Assembly (NCBI GenBank): GCA_051861445.1
Contig: JBHYCS010000021.1
Location: forward strand, 1-64,000
Source: Parasediminibacterium sp051861445
GTDB taxonomy: Bacteria; Bacteroidota; Bacteroidia; Chitinophagales; Chitinophagaceae
DNA length: 64,000 nt
Direction of reading: 5' to 3'
Shown: positions 18,206-27,305 of the stretch, in pieces
How the letters are laid out: each line of letters begins with the position of its first letter
Position numbering within the stretch: position 1 is the stretch's first letter
Translations under genes and position numbers: made by a program
The notes under the pieces: generated by a model
The model's input: only the letters and a program-made list of their open reading frames with translations
Databases searched by the model: none
Told to the model about the DNA's origin: nothing

Positions 18206-18239
18206 AAGAAAAGAATAAATGATAAAACTGAATTGAAAA

Positions 18240-19613
18240 TTATTTTTTTAAACGTATGTCGGCAACATCGTATACAAAGAGACAACTAATGGCTGCACAA
18301 ATCATAAAAAAGCCTGCAAGCACAACTGCATAAATGGGTTGACCATTGTATAAATGCTTTACAATCCAACCACCTAGCAATCCATTTATAATTTGAGGAA
18401 GTGTAATGAAGAAGTTGAAAATACCCATATAAATTCCCAGTTTACCAGGAGGAATTGAGCCAGATAATATTACATACGGCATGGCTAAAATACTTGCCCA
18501 AGCAAGCCCTACACCTACCATAGAAAACTTTAACATCTCAGGATCTTTGATAAAATAGATAGAGATTAAGCCAATTCCACCAGCTATTAAAGAAAAGGCA
18601 TGTGTAGCTCTTCTACCAATAAATCTTGCAATTGTAGGAAGCAATAAAGCATATAACATAGCCACAAAATTGTATACGCCAAATGCTGTACCTACTTTAT
18701 TGCCAGCTTCATTGTAAGCTACAGATTTACTGTATTCACCCGATAAGCCATACACATGTGTTGCCACAGCATCGGTAGTAAAAACCCACATACTAAACAG
18801 AGCAAACCAAGAAAAAAACTGCACCAATCCCAATTGACGCATGGTTTTTGGCATTTTAAAAAAGTCAGTTATAATTTCACTTAAACCTGCTTTTTCAGCT
18901 GCTTCGTTTTTACCATGATATTGTTCGTATTCTTTTGGTGGATATTCTTTTGAGAAAAAAATGGTAACCAAAATGGCCAACATAAACACAGCAGCACCAA
19001 TGTAAAAAGCATATTTAATATTGTCTGCAACACCATCTTTTCCAGCATCTAAACTAAATCCGTAATTCTGTAATATTTCTGGTAAAGCCGACCCTACAAC
19101 TGCACCTAAACCAATTAAAAAAGTTTGTATAGAAAAGCCCATTGTTCGTTGGCTATCGGGTAAATTATCTGCTACTAAAGCCCTAAAAGGCTCCATTGCC
19201 ACATTAAAAGACGCATCCATAATCATTACCATTCCTGCACCAATCCATAAGGCTGGAACAATACCTGCTAAAGAACCTGAATTGGGTAAAAACACCAATG
19301 CAATAGACGATAAAAGTGCACCTGTAAGAAAATATGGTTTTCTACGACCTAATTTGTTCCAAGTTTTATCGCTATAATGACCAATTAATGGTTGAACAAT
19401 CATACCAACTAAAGGAGCAACAATCCAAAACATGGGTAGTTGTTCAACATCGGCTCCATAAGACCTTAAGATTCTACTTGTATTTCCGTTTTGTAGAGCA
19501 AATCCGAACTGAATTCCTAAAAAGCCAAAACTCATGGTAAAAATTTGTGCAACAGAAAGTTTTGGTTTTGCGGTTGCAGCTTGTGATGTAAAACTAGATG
19601 ATGGGGCAGCCAT
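18240..19613 (-). CDS. MFS transporter, probably for maltose or maltodextrin
   Basis: A 457-residue integral membrane protein with about twelve hydrophobic helices. The loop after helix 2 reads GHYSDKTWNKLGRRKPYF, the RxGRR(K/R)P signature of the GPH/SLC45-like branch that carries disaccharides. The FNVAMEPFRALVADNLPDSQR loop is typical of this branch. It is first in a two-gene unit with the secreted GH13 enzyme, so maltose or a related glucoside is the likely substrate (inference). Its promoter region has a palindrome at 19632-19652 and lies just after the glgC terminator. Confidence 0.85.
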   Translation of the reverse strand: MAAPSSSFTSQAATAKPKLSVAQIFTMSFGFLGIQFGFALQNGNTSRILRSYGADVEQLPMFWIVAPLVGMIVQPLIGHYSDKTWNKLGRRKPYFLTGALLSSIALVFLPNSGSLAGIVPALWIGAGMVMIMDASFNVAMEPFRALVADNLPDSQRTMGFSIQTFLIGLGAVVGSALPEILQNYGFSLDAGKDGVADNIKYAFYIGAAVFMLAILVTIFFSKEYPPKEYEQYHGKNEAAEKAGLSEIITDFFKMPKTMRQLGLVQFFSWFALFSMWVFTTDAVATHVYGLSGEYSKSVAYNEAGNKVGTAFGVYNFVAMLYALLLPTIARFIGRRATHAFSLIAGGIGLISIYFIKDPEMLKFSMVGVGLAWASILAMPYVILSGSIPPGKLGIYMGIFNFFITLPQIINGLLGGWIVKHLYNGQPIYAVVLAGFFMICAAISCLFVYDVADIRLKK

Positions 19614-19631
19614 AGCAATCGTTTATGTTTA

Positions 19632-19652
19632 AATGTGTAAATTGTACACGTT
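19632..19652. promoter_or_regulatory. Candidate operator, GTGT-N7-ACAC palindrome
   Basis: AATGTGTA, a five-base spacer and TACACGTT, with one mismatched pair in the arms, lie 19 bases upstream of the MFS start. The core GTGT-N7-ACAC is shared with the araB promoter palindrome at 39291-39311. Regulator unknown. Confidence 0.4.
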
Positions 19653-19670
19653 ACAAAAATAGTAGAAAAA

Positions 19671-19693
19671 AACATCCTAATAAGTAGGATGTT
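19671..19693 (-). terminator. Terminator of glgC
   Basis: AACATCCTA (19671-19679) and TAGGATGTT (19685-19693) form a nine-base stem with a five-base loop, followed on the minus strand by a run of Ts. Confidence 0.8.
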
Positions 19694-19705
19694 AGAAAAT
19701 GTTTT

Positions 19706-20989
19706 TTAGATAACAAAACCGTCTGGCAAAATGGCTCCTTTTTTTACAACCACGATTCCTTCTTTGATTGTGTATAATGGATGATCTGTATTTTCTAAAT
19801 GTTTACCGCCATTAATACGTACATCATTTCCTATACGACAATTTTTATCGATAATGGCATCTTTAATATAACAACGTTCTCCAATTCCAATTTTAGGAAT
19901 TCCTTTCTGTACATTTTCATGCATTACCTCTAAGGTTTCGTAATAATCGTTACCCATAATGTAACTACTTACTACAGTTGTGCCGTAGCCAATTCTAGAA
20001 CGAATGCCTACAACACAATAATCTAATCGACTAGCATTAATAATTGAACCTTCTGCAATTAATGTTTTTTCAAGAGTTGTGCCACTAATTTTTGCAGGTG
20101 GCAACATTCTTGCCCTTGTGTAAACCACATTGCTATTATCAAATAAATTAAACAATGGTATTTCTTGGGTTAATGCAAGATTTGCTTCGTAAAAAGATGC
20201 AATATTTCCAATATCAGTCCAATATCCATCGTATTGAAAACTAGCTACTTTATAATTTTTGATAGCATCTGGAATAATTTCTTTACCAAAATCTGTAGCA
20301 TTTGGATGATGATCTTTCAACAAAGCATTTAATACAGATTTATTAAAAATATAAATACCCATCGATGCCAAGTAGTTACGACCTTGTTGTTGCATATCAG
20401 CACCAGTATCACTTACCCACTCACTCAATACATCAAGCTTTGGTTTTTCAATAAATGAAGAGATATAATCTTCTTCGTCTTTCTTTAAAATACCAAACTC
20501 TGTAGCATCATTTGCATGTACAGGAATGGTTGCAATAGAAATATCAGCACCTTTTTGTTTGTGAGCCCCAATCATTTCCAAAAAATCCATTTGATACAAT
20601 TGGTCGCCACTTAAAATCAAAATATATTCAAAATCTAAGTTTGAAATATGTCTTAAAGATTGTCTTACAGCGTCTGCTGTTCCTTGAAACCATCCTGGAT
20701 TATCAGGCGTTTGTTCTGCAGCCAAAATATCTACAAAGCCTGTACTAAAAGCACTAAAGTGATAAGTATTTTTTATATGCTTGTTTAAAGAAGCAGAATT
20801 GAATTGTGTTAACACAAACATTCTATTAATTCCACTGTTCATACAATTGCTAATGGGAATATCAACCAAGCGATATTTACCAGCAACAGGAACAGCAGGT
20901 TTTGAACGAGATGCAGTAAGTGGATATAATCTACTGCCAGCTCCACCGCCTAAAATAACTGCAATAACAGATTTACCAAGAGGTACCAT
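19706..20989 (-). CDS. glgC: Glucose-1-phosphate adenylyltransferase
   Basis: GlgC makes ADP-glucose from glucose 1-phosphate and ATP, the committed step of glycogen synthesis. The 427-residue protein has the N-terminal nucleotidyltransferase motif GGGAGSRLYPLTASRSKPAVP, the PGWFQGTADAVRQ loop, and LSGDQLYQMDF in the active site. A left-handed beta-helix domain fills the C-terminal third (IGIGERCYIKDAIIDKNCRIGNDVRI). It is transcribed after glgA on the same strand with a 125-base gap and has its own terminator. Confidence 0.96.
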   Translation of the reverse strand: MVPLGKSVIAVILGGGAGSRLYPLTASRSKPAVPVAGKYRLVDIPISNCMNSGINRMFVLTQFNSASLNKHIKNTYHFSAFSTGFVDILAAEQTPDNPGWFQGTADAVRQSLRHISNLDFEYILILSGDQLYQMDFLEMIGAHKQKGADISIATIPVHANDATEFGILKKDEEDYISSFIEKPKLDVLSEWVSDTGADMQQQGRNYLASMGIYIFNKSVLNALLKDHHPNATDFGKEIIPDAIKNYKVASFQYDGYWTDIGNIASFYEANLALTQEIPLFNLFDNSNVVYTRARMLPPAKISGTTLEKTLIAEGSIINASRLDYCVVGIRSRIGYGTTVVSSYIMGNDYYETLEVMHENVQKGIPKIGIGERCYIKDAIIDKNCRIGNDVRINGGKHLENTDHPLYTIKEGIVVVKKGAILPDGFVI

Positions 20990-21114
20990 ATAATTAGAAG
21001 GTTATAAAATTGAGGCTAATATTAGCAAGCTTTTTTATGAAAGTGTAAGTTAAGAGTAAACATAATATTACCATAATTTTTTTTCGAAATTTTATATTTC
21101 AAATCAAATGTGCA

Positions 21115-22530
21115 TCATTTTAGACTCATGTAAACCTCTTTGTATTGTTGAATAACACTTTCCCAACTATGGTCTATTTGCATCATAAACTTACGCATCC
21201 ACTCTAAATGCTTTTTGTCGTCAAAAACAGATATGCCTCTATAAATGGCATGAGCAATGTCTTCAACTGTGGCATTGTTAAATCGTATTCCAAAACCTTC
21301 CCAATCTCCCATATCTACAACAGTATCTTGTAAACCACCAGTGCTTCTAACCATTGGAATAGTACCATAACGTAACGCATACAATTGATTTAATCCACAT
21401 GGTTCTACCCTACTTGGCATTAATAAAAAATCTGCTGCTGCATATAAACGATGGCTTAATGCTTCGTTATATCCAATAACAGATTTATAATCGTTCGGAT
21501 ACATTGCATCTATTTCTGAAAGTTCTTTTTCTATTTGTTTTTCTCCACTACCTAAAATTAAGTAAGAGGCTTTGCCGGCTTGATGATACAATACATTTTT
21601 AAATGCATTAGGTAAAATATCGGCTGCTTTTTCTCCTACCAATCTTCCAATAAACACAAATAATGGCTTTTTAGGATCTAAGCCAAACTCTTCACAAATA
21701 GATTGTTTGTTTTTCTTTTTTCCTGCAGTAACACCTTTTACACTGTATTTATTGGGTAAAAAAGGATCTGTTTGTGGATTCCAAACTTCGTTATCAATTC
21801 CATTCAATATTCCCAAACACTTACCCTTTTCATATTCAAATAAAGGTTCTAATCCATTGCTGTTATACCTCAATTCATTCATATAGCTTTGGCTTACGGT
21901 AGTAACTTTCCAAGCACATTTAATAGCACTTGCCAATGGATTGATGTTATTTTTCCAATCTAAATCTCCCCATTTATACAAATCCCAAGAAGGAAAATAA
22001 TTACTTTTATTCCAGCCCATCCAACCTTGGTATTGAGCATTATGAATAGTAAGCACTGTAGGTATAAATGCAATATGCCTGTAAGCGTAGCAATTTTTTA
22101 GCATAAAAGGAATAAATCCTGCATGATAATCGTGGCAATGAATTATATCGGGTTGATGTTGCCATTTGCTAATCCATTCTACCACAGCTATTTGAAAAGC
22201 AATAAAACGCTCAGCGTCGTCGTTGTAGCCATATATTTTTTCTCTATCTAACAATCCATTAATATCTACCAAATACAAATCGTAGCCAAGTTTGTTATTC
22301 TTTTCTTTAATAATGGTGTAGGTAAATATTTGGTTTCCTAAAAAAGCGTTTCCTTTAAAGTCTACTGTAAACTCGTTTTCTTGCAAAAACTTGGTTTTAT
22401 ACATAGGCATTACCACTTTGGCATAATCACCAGCTTTGCATTGGTATTTGGGTAGTGCACCAACAACATCACCTAATCCTCCTGCTTTTGCAACAGGATA
22501 ACACTCAGCACTTACATGAATTATTTCCAT
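21115..22530 (-). CDS. glgA: Glycogen synthase (ADP-glucose type)
   Basis: A 471-residue GT5 glycosyltransferase that extends alpha-1,4-glucan from ADP-glucose. The N-terminal substrate motif KAGGLGDVVG is at residues 15-24. The second Rossmann domain has FIGRLVGEKAADIL and the conserved PSRVEPCGLNQLYALRYGT. The start is fixed by the family opening MEIIHVSAECYPVAKAGG. It is divergent from the sugar-transporter/glucokinase unit, sharing a 129-base control region, and glgC follows it. Confidence 0.95.
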   Translation of the reverse strand: MEIIHVSAECYPVAKAGGLGDVVGALPKYQCKAGDYAKVVMPMYKTKFLQENEFTVDFKGNAFLGNQIFTYTIIKEKNNKLGYDLYLVDINGLLDREKIYGYNDDAERFIAFQIAVVEWISKWQHQPDIIHCHDYHAGFIPFMLKNCYAYRHIAFIPTVLTIHNAQYQGWMGWNKSNYFPSWDLYKWGDLDWKNNINPLASAIKCAWKVTTVSQSYMNELRYNSNGLEPLFEYEKGKCLGILNGIDNEVWNPQTDPFLPNKYSVKGVTAGKKKNKQSICEEFGLDPKKPLFVFIGRLVGEKAADILPNAFKNVLYHQAGKASYLILGSGEKQIEKELSEIDAMYPNDYKSVIGYNEALSHRLYAAADFLLMPSRVEPCGLNQLYALRYGTIPMVRSTGGLQDTVVDMGDWEGFGIRFNNATVEDIAHAIYRGISVFDDKKHLEWMRKFMMQIDHSWESVIQQYKEVYMSLK

Positions 22531-22626
22531 ACGATTTTGTGGTTTTAAAGGCGGTACAAATTAGTGGTTAATTCTATTTATAGCAAATTCTTTATAAAAA
22601 AAGAATTTTACAATAAATCCGTTTAC

Positions 22627-22644
22627 TTTGTCGTATACAACAAA
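22627..22644. promoter_or_regulatory. Candidate operator upstream of the sugar transporter
   Basis: TTTGTCGTATACAACAAA is an 18-base palindrome with a single mismatched pair, ending 15 bases before the transporter ATG. The form TTTGT...ACAAA recalls LacI-family sites, but no regulator gene is nearby. Confidence 0.4.
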
Positions 22645-22659
22645 CAAAAAGCATTGCAT

Positions 22660-24087
22660 ATGAATCAAAAAACTAATTGGGCTCAATTTATTCCCCTAGC
22701 CTCTGTTTTTTTCTTTTGGGGTTTTGTTGCTGCAAGCAACGATATATTAATTCCTGTATTCAAGGAAGCATTTAATTTAACGCAAGGTCAGAGCCAATTG
22801 GTGTCTGTAGCTTTTTATGTAGCCTATACTGTTGGCTCACTTATTTATATGGGTATTTCTTTAGTTTTAAAAGAAGATTTAGTAAATAAAATTGGATATA
22901 AAAATGGTTTAGCTAGTGGATTAGTATTGTCTGCAATTGGAACATTATTATTTATTCCTGCTGCTAATACGGGTTCATTTCCATTAATGCTAGCAGGTTT
23001 ATTTACAGTTGCATTAGGTTTTTCTTTACAGCAAACAGTTGCCAATCCATTAGCAATTGCTTTAGGGCCAATAACAACTGGATCTCAACGCTTAACAATG
23101 GCTGGTGGTATTAATAATTTTGGTACAACAATAGGTCCATTAATTGTAAGCTTTGCCATTTTTGGAAGTACTACTTCTACCAATTCAACAATGAGTATTG
23201 AAAGTGTAAAAATTCCATATTTAATTTTAGGTGCTGCATTTTTGTTAGTTGCTGTTTTACTAAAATTTTCTTCTTTACCAAATAAACCAGAAATTGTTGT
23301 ACAAGACGCCTCTGCAGCAATTACCAATAAAACATCGGCTTTACAATTTCCTCAATTAATTTTAGGTATGATTGGCATTTTTGTTTATGTAGGTGTTGAA
23401 GTTGCTACTGCTAGTAACTTACCTGCTTACATGGAGAAGAATTTGGGTTTTGAAACAAAAGATATTGCACCTTACATTTCTTTATACTGGGCTAGCTTAA
23501 TGATAGGCAGATGGACTGGTTCTGTAGAAGCTTTTACTGACAACATGAATAAGCAACAAATTTTTAGATTTATTGCACCCTATTTAGCATTTGGAGTTTT
23601 CTTATTGGTAAATGCCATTGCAAAGCATAATTTACAACCATTTTATGTGTACGCTTTTGTAATTATTGTACTAATTGCAGCAGATATGGCAAGTAAAGGA
23701 AATCCAGCAACAATGTTACTTATTTTTTCTGCACTAGGTATAATAGCCCTTATAATAGGAATGACAACAACTGGTATGGTTAGTGTGTATGCTTTTACTT
23801 CTGTAGGTTTATTTTGTAGCACACTCTGGCCTTGCATTTTTACTTTAGCAATTAGTGGATTAGGAAAGCATACGAGCCAAGGAAGTAGTTTTTTAATTAT
23901 GATGATTATGGGTGGAGGAATCATAAGTTGGTTACAAGGAATATTAGCAGATGCTACCACTATTCAAATTAGTTATATTACTGGTATTGTATGTTTTGCT
24001 TATTTGGCTTTCTATGCAATTAAGGCAAAAAGTATTTTAAAAGCTCAAGGCATTGACTTTGGAAGCACAATAAAAGGTGGTCATTAA
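22660..24087 (+). CDS. MFS sugar transporter, FucP/GluP-like
   Basis: A 475-residue permease with about twelve membrane helices of the fucose/glucose-galactose proton symporter branch. The first helix FIPLASVFFFWGFVAASNDIL and the GFSLQQTVANPLAIALGP segment in helix 4 are characteristic. I chose the ATG at 22660 because the family begins close to it; an in-frame upstream ORF from 22564 adds no recognisable sequence and would cover the putative operator. A cytoplasmic ROK glucokinase gene follows by 35 bases, which points to unphosphorylated glucose as substrate (inference). Confidence 0.88.
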   Translation: MNQKTNWAQFIPLASVFFFWGFVAASNDILIPVFKEAFNLTQGQSQLVSVAFYVAYTVGSLIYMGISLVLKEDLVNKIGYKNGLASGLVLSAIGTLLFIPAANTGSFPLMLAGLFTVALGFSLQQTVANPLAIALGPITTGSQRLTMAGGINNFGTTIGPLIVSFAIFGSTTSTNSTMSIESVKIPYLILGAAFLLVAVLLKFSSLPNKPEIVVQDASAAITNKTSALQFPQLILGMIGIFVYVGVEVATASNLPAYMEKNLGFETKDIAPYISLYWASLMIGRWTGSVEAFTDNMNKQQIFRFIAPYLAFGVFLLVNAIAKHNLQPFYVYAFVIIVLIAADMASKGNPATMLLIFSALGIIALIIGMTTTGMVSVYAFTSVGLFCSTLWPCIFTLAISGLGKHTSQGSSFLIMMIMGGGIISWLQGILADATTIQISYITGIVCFAYLAFYAIKAKSILKAQGIDFGSTIKGGH

Positions 24088-24122
24088 TTTTTTGATTAGC
24101 AGATTATAAACAACAACACAAA

Positions 24123-25091
24123 ATGAACACAACTGAAAACAAGAAATTTGCCATTGGAATTGATATTGGTGGCACAAGTACAAAATTTGGAATTGTAGAC
24201 CCAGAAGGAAATATAGTTGAGCAAGATAGAATACCAACTGCAAGCGAAAAGCCCGTTAATATTTTTGTAGATGAACTGTACAAAAAATTATACCCAATGA
24301 TAGAAAGCGTTGGCGGTAACAGTGCCATTGCTGGAATTGGAATGGGTGCACCAAATGGAAATGTGTACACAGGAAATATTGAATATGCTGCCAATTTACA
24401 TTGGAAAGGAATTGTGCCAATTGCTCATTTGATATCTGAAAAATTTGATTTAAAAACCACACTAACCAACGATGCAAATGCTGCTGCTGTTGGAGAAATG
24501 ATGTATGGTGCTGCAAAAGGAATGAAACATTTTATTACCATTACTTTAGGCACTGGTGTAGGTAGTGGTATTGTGATTGATGGAAAAATGGTAGTTGGTC
24601 ATGATGGTTTTGCTGGTGAATTAGGGCATACAATTGTAAGATACGATGGAAGACTTCACAAATCAACTGGAAGTAAAGGTTGCCTAGAAGCGTATGCTTC
24701 TGCTACAGGCGTAAGACAAACAGCTATAGAATTTTTAGCAGAAAAACCTGACGCCCCAAGTCTTTTACGCAACTTTAAAGAAGAGGAAATAACTAGCCAA
24801 ACAGTTTACGAATGTGCTGTACAAGGTGATGCAATTGCAAAAGAAATTTTTGATTTTACTGGAGAAATTTTAGGAGAAGCCTTGGCTAATTTTATTATGT
24901 TTTCTTCACCTCAAGCAATCATTTTATTTGGTGGACTTACCAAAGCAGGAAGCTTTATTATGAACCCAACCAAAGAAGCCATGGAGAAAAACTTATACCA
25001 AGTATTCAAAAATAAAGTACAATTGGTGTTTAGTAATTTAAAAGAATCTGATGCTGCCATTTTAGGTGCAAGTGCATTGGTTTGGGAATAA
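24123..25091 (+). CDS. ROK-family glucokinase
   Basis: A 322-residue sugar kinase that would phosphorylate glucose taken up by the upstream transporter. The phosphate loop IGIDIGGTSTKFG is at residues 11-23, the catalytic base is Asp117 in TNDANAAAVGE, and GTGVGSGIVIDGK follows. The conserved zinc-site histidine His169 is kept in GELGHT. The usual CxCGxxGC cysteines are reduced to one, Cys187 in STGSKGCLEAYAS, so zinc binding is doubtful. Length is normal. Glucose is the likeliest substrate; fructose or N-acetylhexosamine cannot be excluded. Confidence 0.88.
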   Translation: MNTTENKKFAIGIDIGGTSTKFGIVDPEGNIVEQDRIPTASEKPVNIFVDELYKKLYPMIESVGGNSAIAGIGMGAPNGNVYTGNIEYAANLHWKGIVPIAHLISEKFDLKTTLTNDANAAAVGEMMYGAAKGMKHFITITLGTGVGSGIVIDGKMVVGHDGFAGELGHTIVRYDGRLHKSTGSKGCLEAYASATGVRQTAIEFLAEKPDAPSLLRNFKEEEITSQTVYECAVQGDAIAKEIFDFTGEILGEALANFIMFSSPQAIILFGGLTKAGSFIMNPTKEAMEKNLYQVFKNKVQLVFSNLKESDAAILGASALVWE

Positions 25092-25110
25092 ATTATTAAT
25101 AATAACAGCA

Positions 25111-25153
25111 AACAAAAACGGCTGAAATAATAATCATTTCAGCCGTTTTTGTT
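25111..25153. terminator. Bidirectional terminator between glucokinase and glgB
   Basis: Perfect 18-base arms (25111-25128 and 25136-25153) around a seven-base loop, with the core CGGCTGAAAT/ATTTCAGCCG flanked by A and T runs. It can stop transcripts from both convergent genes. Confidence 0.88.
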
Positions 25154-25164
25154 TTAATTATACC

Positions 25165-27186
25165 TTATCGTAATACAATTCCCCCTAAAGCAGGTAAATG
25201 AATATTTAACTCGTAGCATTTACTAGCCTTATCTACCAAAGTAGCTTTTATTTCGGTATTGAAAACATCGCCTGTACCCCAGAATTCTTTTGCATCACTA
25301 TTAAAAATTTCTTTCCAAGTTTTTTTATTGTGCGTATATATTTTCCAATCGTTTCTTACTACAGGAGTCATATTTAAAACCACCAACACATCGTCTTTCG
25401 GTTTATTTCCTTTTCGTTTATACACAACTACGCCTTCACTTCTATGGTTTAAATCAATCCATTCAAAGCCATCTGTATCAAATTGTTTTTCGTACAAAGC
25501 AGGTTCAAATCGATATAGCTCATTTAATTTTTGTACACAATATTTCATACCACCATGACTCACATGTTTTAATAAATCCCACTGCAATTCTGTTTTATAA
25601 TTCCATTCATTTGTAGCTGCAAATTCATTTCCCATAAACAAAAGCTTAGCACCAGGATGTGTAAACATATATGTGTACAGTAAACGAAGATTTGCAAACT
25701 TCTGCCATTCATCACCTGGCATTTTATAAATCATAGGGCTTTTGCCATGTACAACTTCATCATGACTAAGCGGCAACATAAAGTTTTCATCTTTAAAGTA
25801 CATCATGCTGAATGTAAATTTATCTTGATGAAACTGTCTGAATAAAGGATCTAACTTGTAATAGTCGAGTGTATCATGCATCCAACCCATCATCCATTTC
25901 ATTCCAAAACCCAAACCATCTTCAAAAGTGGGTTTGCTTACACCAGGCCAATCGGTTGCTTCTTCAGCAATAGTTTGAATATCTGGAAAATCTCGATACA
26001 ATGTTTCATTCAAATCTTTAATAAATGCAATAGCTTCAATATTTCCATTTCCGCCAAATTCGTTGGGCTCCCATTGTCCTGCATTTCTGCTATAATCTAA
26101 TCGTAGCATACTGCTAACAGCATCTACACGAATGCCATCTATATGAAATTGATCGCACCAAAAACGAGCACTACTAATTAAAAAACTTTTTACTTCTCCT
26201 CGTTTATAATTAAAAATATAACTCTTCCAATCGGGATGATAGCCTTTACGCATATCTGCATATTCGTAAGTATGAGATCCATCAAACATAAATAATCCAT
26301 GTGCATCGTATGGAAAATGAGAAGGAACCCAATCTACAATTACCCCAATACCTGCTTGATGAAATGCATTTACTAAAGTGGCAAAATCTTGTGGATTACC
26401 AAACCTACTTGTTGGAGCAAAATAACCCGTTCCTTGATAACCCCAACTTCCATCAAAAGGATGCTCCATAATGGGCATTAACTCTACATGTGTAAAACCC
26501 ATTTCTTGCACATACGGCACCAATAAATCTACCATTTGCAAGTACGAATTATAGCTTTCTTCATTGTGCTTATCTGGTCGCATAAAACTTGCCAAATGCA
26601 CTTCATAAACCGAATATGGAGCGTTTAAAGCATTGTGTTGTTTTCTATTTTTCATCCAAATGGCATCAGTCCATTCAAAACTAGTTTGCCAAGTAATGGA
26701 GGCAGTAAATGGTCTTTTTTCTGAAAAATGAGCAAATGGATCTGCTTTGTCTAATCGTATATCATTGGCTCCATGAATATGGTATTTATACGCTTCTCCT
26801 TGTTGCAAATTGGGAATAAATCCTTCCCAAATTCCAGACTTATCTAACCGAACTTTTAATGGATGAGCCGTTTTGTCCCAATTATTAAAATATCCGGTAA
26901 CACTTACATAAGTAGCATTAGGAGCCCACACAGCAAAGTAGGTACCTTGGGTATTTAAAACCGTAATTTGCTTGTTTCCAAAATACTTATACAAGCTATA
27001 ATGTGTTCCATTTTGAAAGTTGCTAATATCTTCTTCTGAAAACAAAGAATAATTCCATACTGGTTGAGCAGCATCTACAAAATGTATGTCTTCATATTTT
27101 TTTAATATCTTTTTTCCAACCTTTTTAGGCTTTATTGCTCTTGTAGAAGTATCTGAATTGGTTGATACAATTTTTTTAGATGGCAT
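25165..27186 (-). CDS. glgB: 1,4-alpha-glucan branching enzyme
   Basis: GlgB cuts and re-attaches alpha-1,4 chains as alpha-1,6 branches in glycogen. The 673-residue protein has a Lys-rich N-terminal leader, a CBM48 domain (FAVWAPNATYVSVTGYFNNWD), and a GH13 barrel with DWVPSHFPYDAHGL, the nucleophile in DGIRVDAVSSMLRLDY, the acid in TIAEEATDWPGV and LPLSHDEVVHGK. A C-terminal beta domain completes it. The enzyme is of the shorter eukaryote-like branching type. Its upstream region is shared with the divergent barrel gene and contains several palindromes. Confidence 0.94.
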   Translation of the reverse strand: MPSKKIVSTNSDTSTRAIKPKKVGKKILKKYEDIHFVDAAQPVWNYSLFSEEDISNFQNGTHYSLYKYFGNKQITVLNTQGTYFAVWAPNATYVSVTGYFNNWDKTAHPLKVRLDKSGIWEGFIPNLQQGEAYKYHIHGANDIRLDKADPFAHFSEKRPFTASITWQTSFEWTDAIWMKNRKQHNALNAPYSVYEVHLASFMRPDKHNEESYNSYLQMVDLLVPYVQEMGFTHVELMPIMEHPFDGSWGYQGTGYFAPTSRFGNPQDFATLVNAFHQAGIGVIVDWVPSHFPYDAHGLFMFDGSHTYEYADMRKGYHPDWKSYIFNYKRGEVKSFLISSARFWCDQFHIDGIRVDAVSSMLRLDYSRNAGQWEPNEFGGNGNIEAIAFIKDLNETLYRDFPDIQTIAEEATDWPGVSKPTFEDGLGFGMKWMMGWMHDTLDYYKLDPLFRQFHQDKFTFSMMYFKDENFMLPLSHDEVVHGKSPMIYKMPGDEWQKFANLRLLYTYMFTHPGAKLLFMGNEFAATNEWNYKTELQWDLLKHVSHGGMKYCVQKLNELYRFEPALYEKQFDTDGFEWIDLNHRSEGVVVYKRKGNKPKDDVLVVLNMTPVVRNDWKIYTHNKKTWKEIFNSDAKEFWGTGDVFNTEIKATLVDKASKCYELNIHLPALGGIVLR

Positions 27187-27187
27187 T

Positions 27188-27224
27188 TTATAAAATTATT
27201 ATTTTTTTTAACATAATTTTATAA
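27188..27224. repeat. 12-base inverted repeat in the glgB leader
   Basis: TTATAAAATTAT (27188-27199) and ATAATTTTATAA (27213-27224) are perfect reverse complements 13 bases apart, starting two bases upstream of the glgB start codon. In RNA they could form a weak AU hairpin over the ribosome-binding region. Confidence 0.5.
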
Positions 27225-27240
27225 CTAAAATTTTAGTTAT
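27221..27240. promoter_or_regulatory. Perfect 20-base palindrome, candidate operator
   Basis: ATAACTAAAA followed directly by TTTTAGTTAT is a perfect palindrome without spacer, midway between the divergent glgB and outer-membrane barrel genes. It overlaps the adjacent inverted repeat by four bases. Confidence 0.5.
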
Positions 27241-27290
27241 TCTTATGCAATTTATGGATTTTGCAGCCAATCGAATCTAATACTTTTTTA

Positions 27291-27305
27291 ATAAACACTG
27301 TTTAT
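27291..27305. promoter_or_regulatory. Palindrome overlapping the start codon of the barrel gene
   Basis: ATAAACA-C-TGTTTAT, perfect seven-base arms about one central base; its right arm enters the ATG at 27304. It may be an operator or a leader structure, or chance in AT-rich DNA. Confidence 0.35.

Noticed and set aside
23085..23960. Minus-strand open frames rich in Ile, Pro and Val within the sugar transporter gene
   Set aside because: Composition is the mirror of hydrophobic helices on the coding strand; no start context or homology-like motif.
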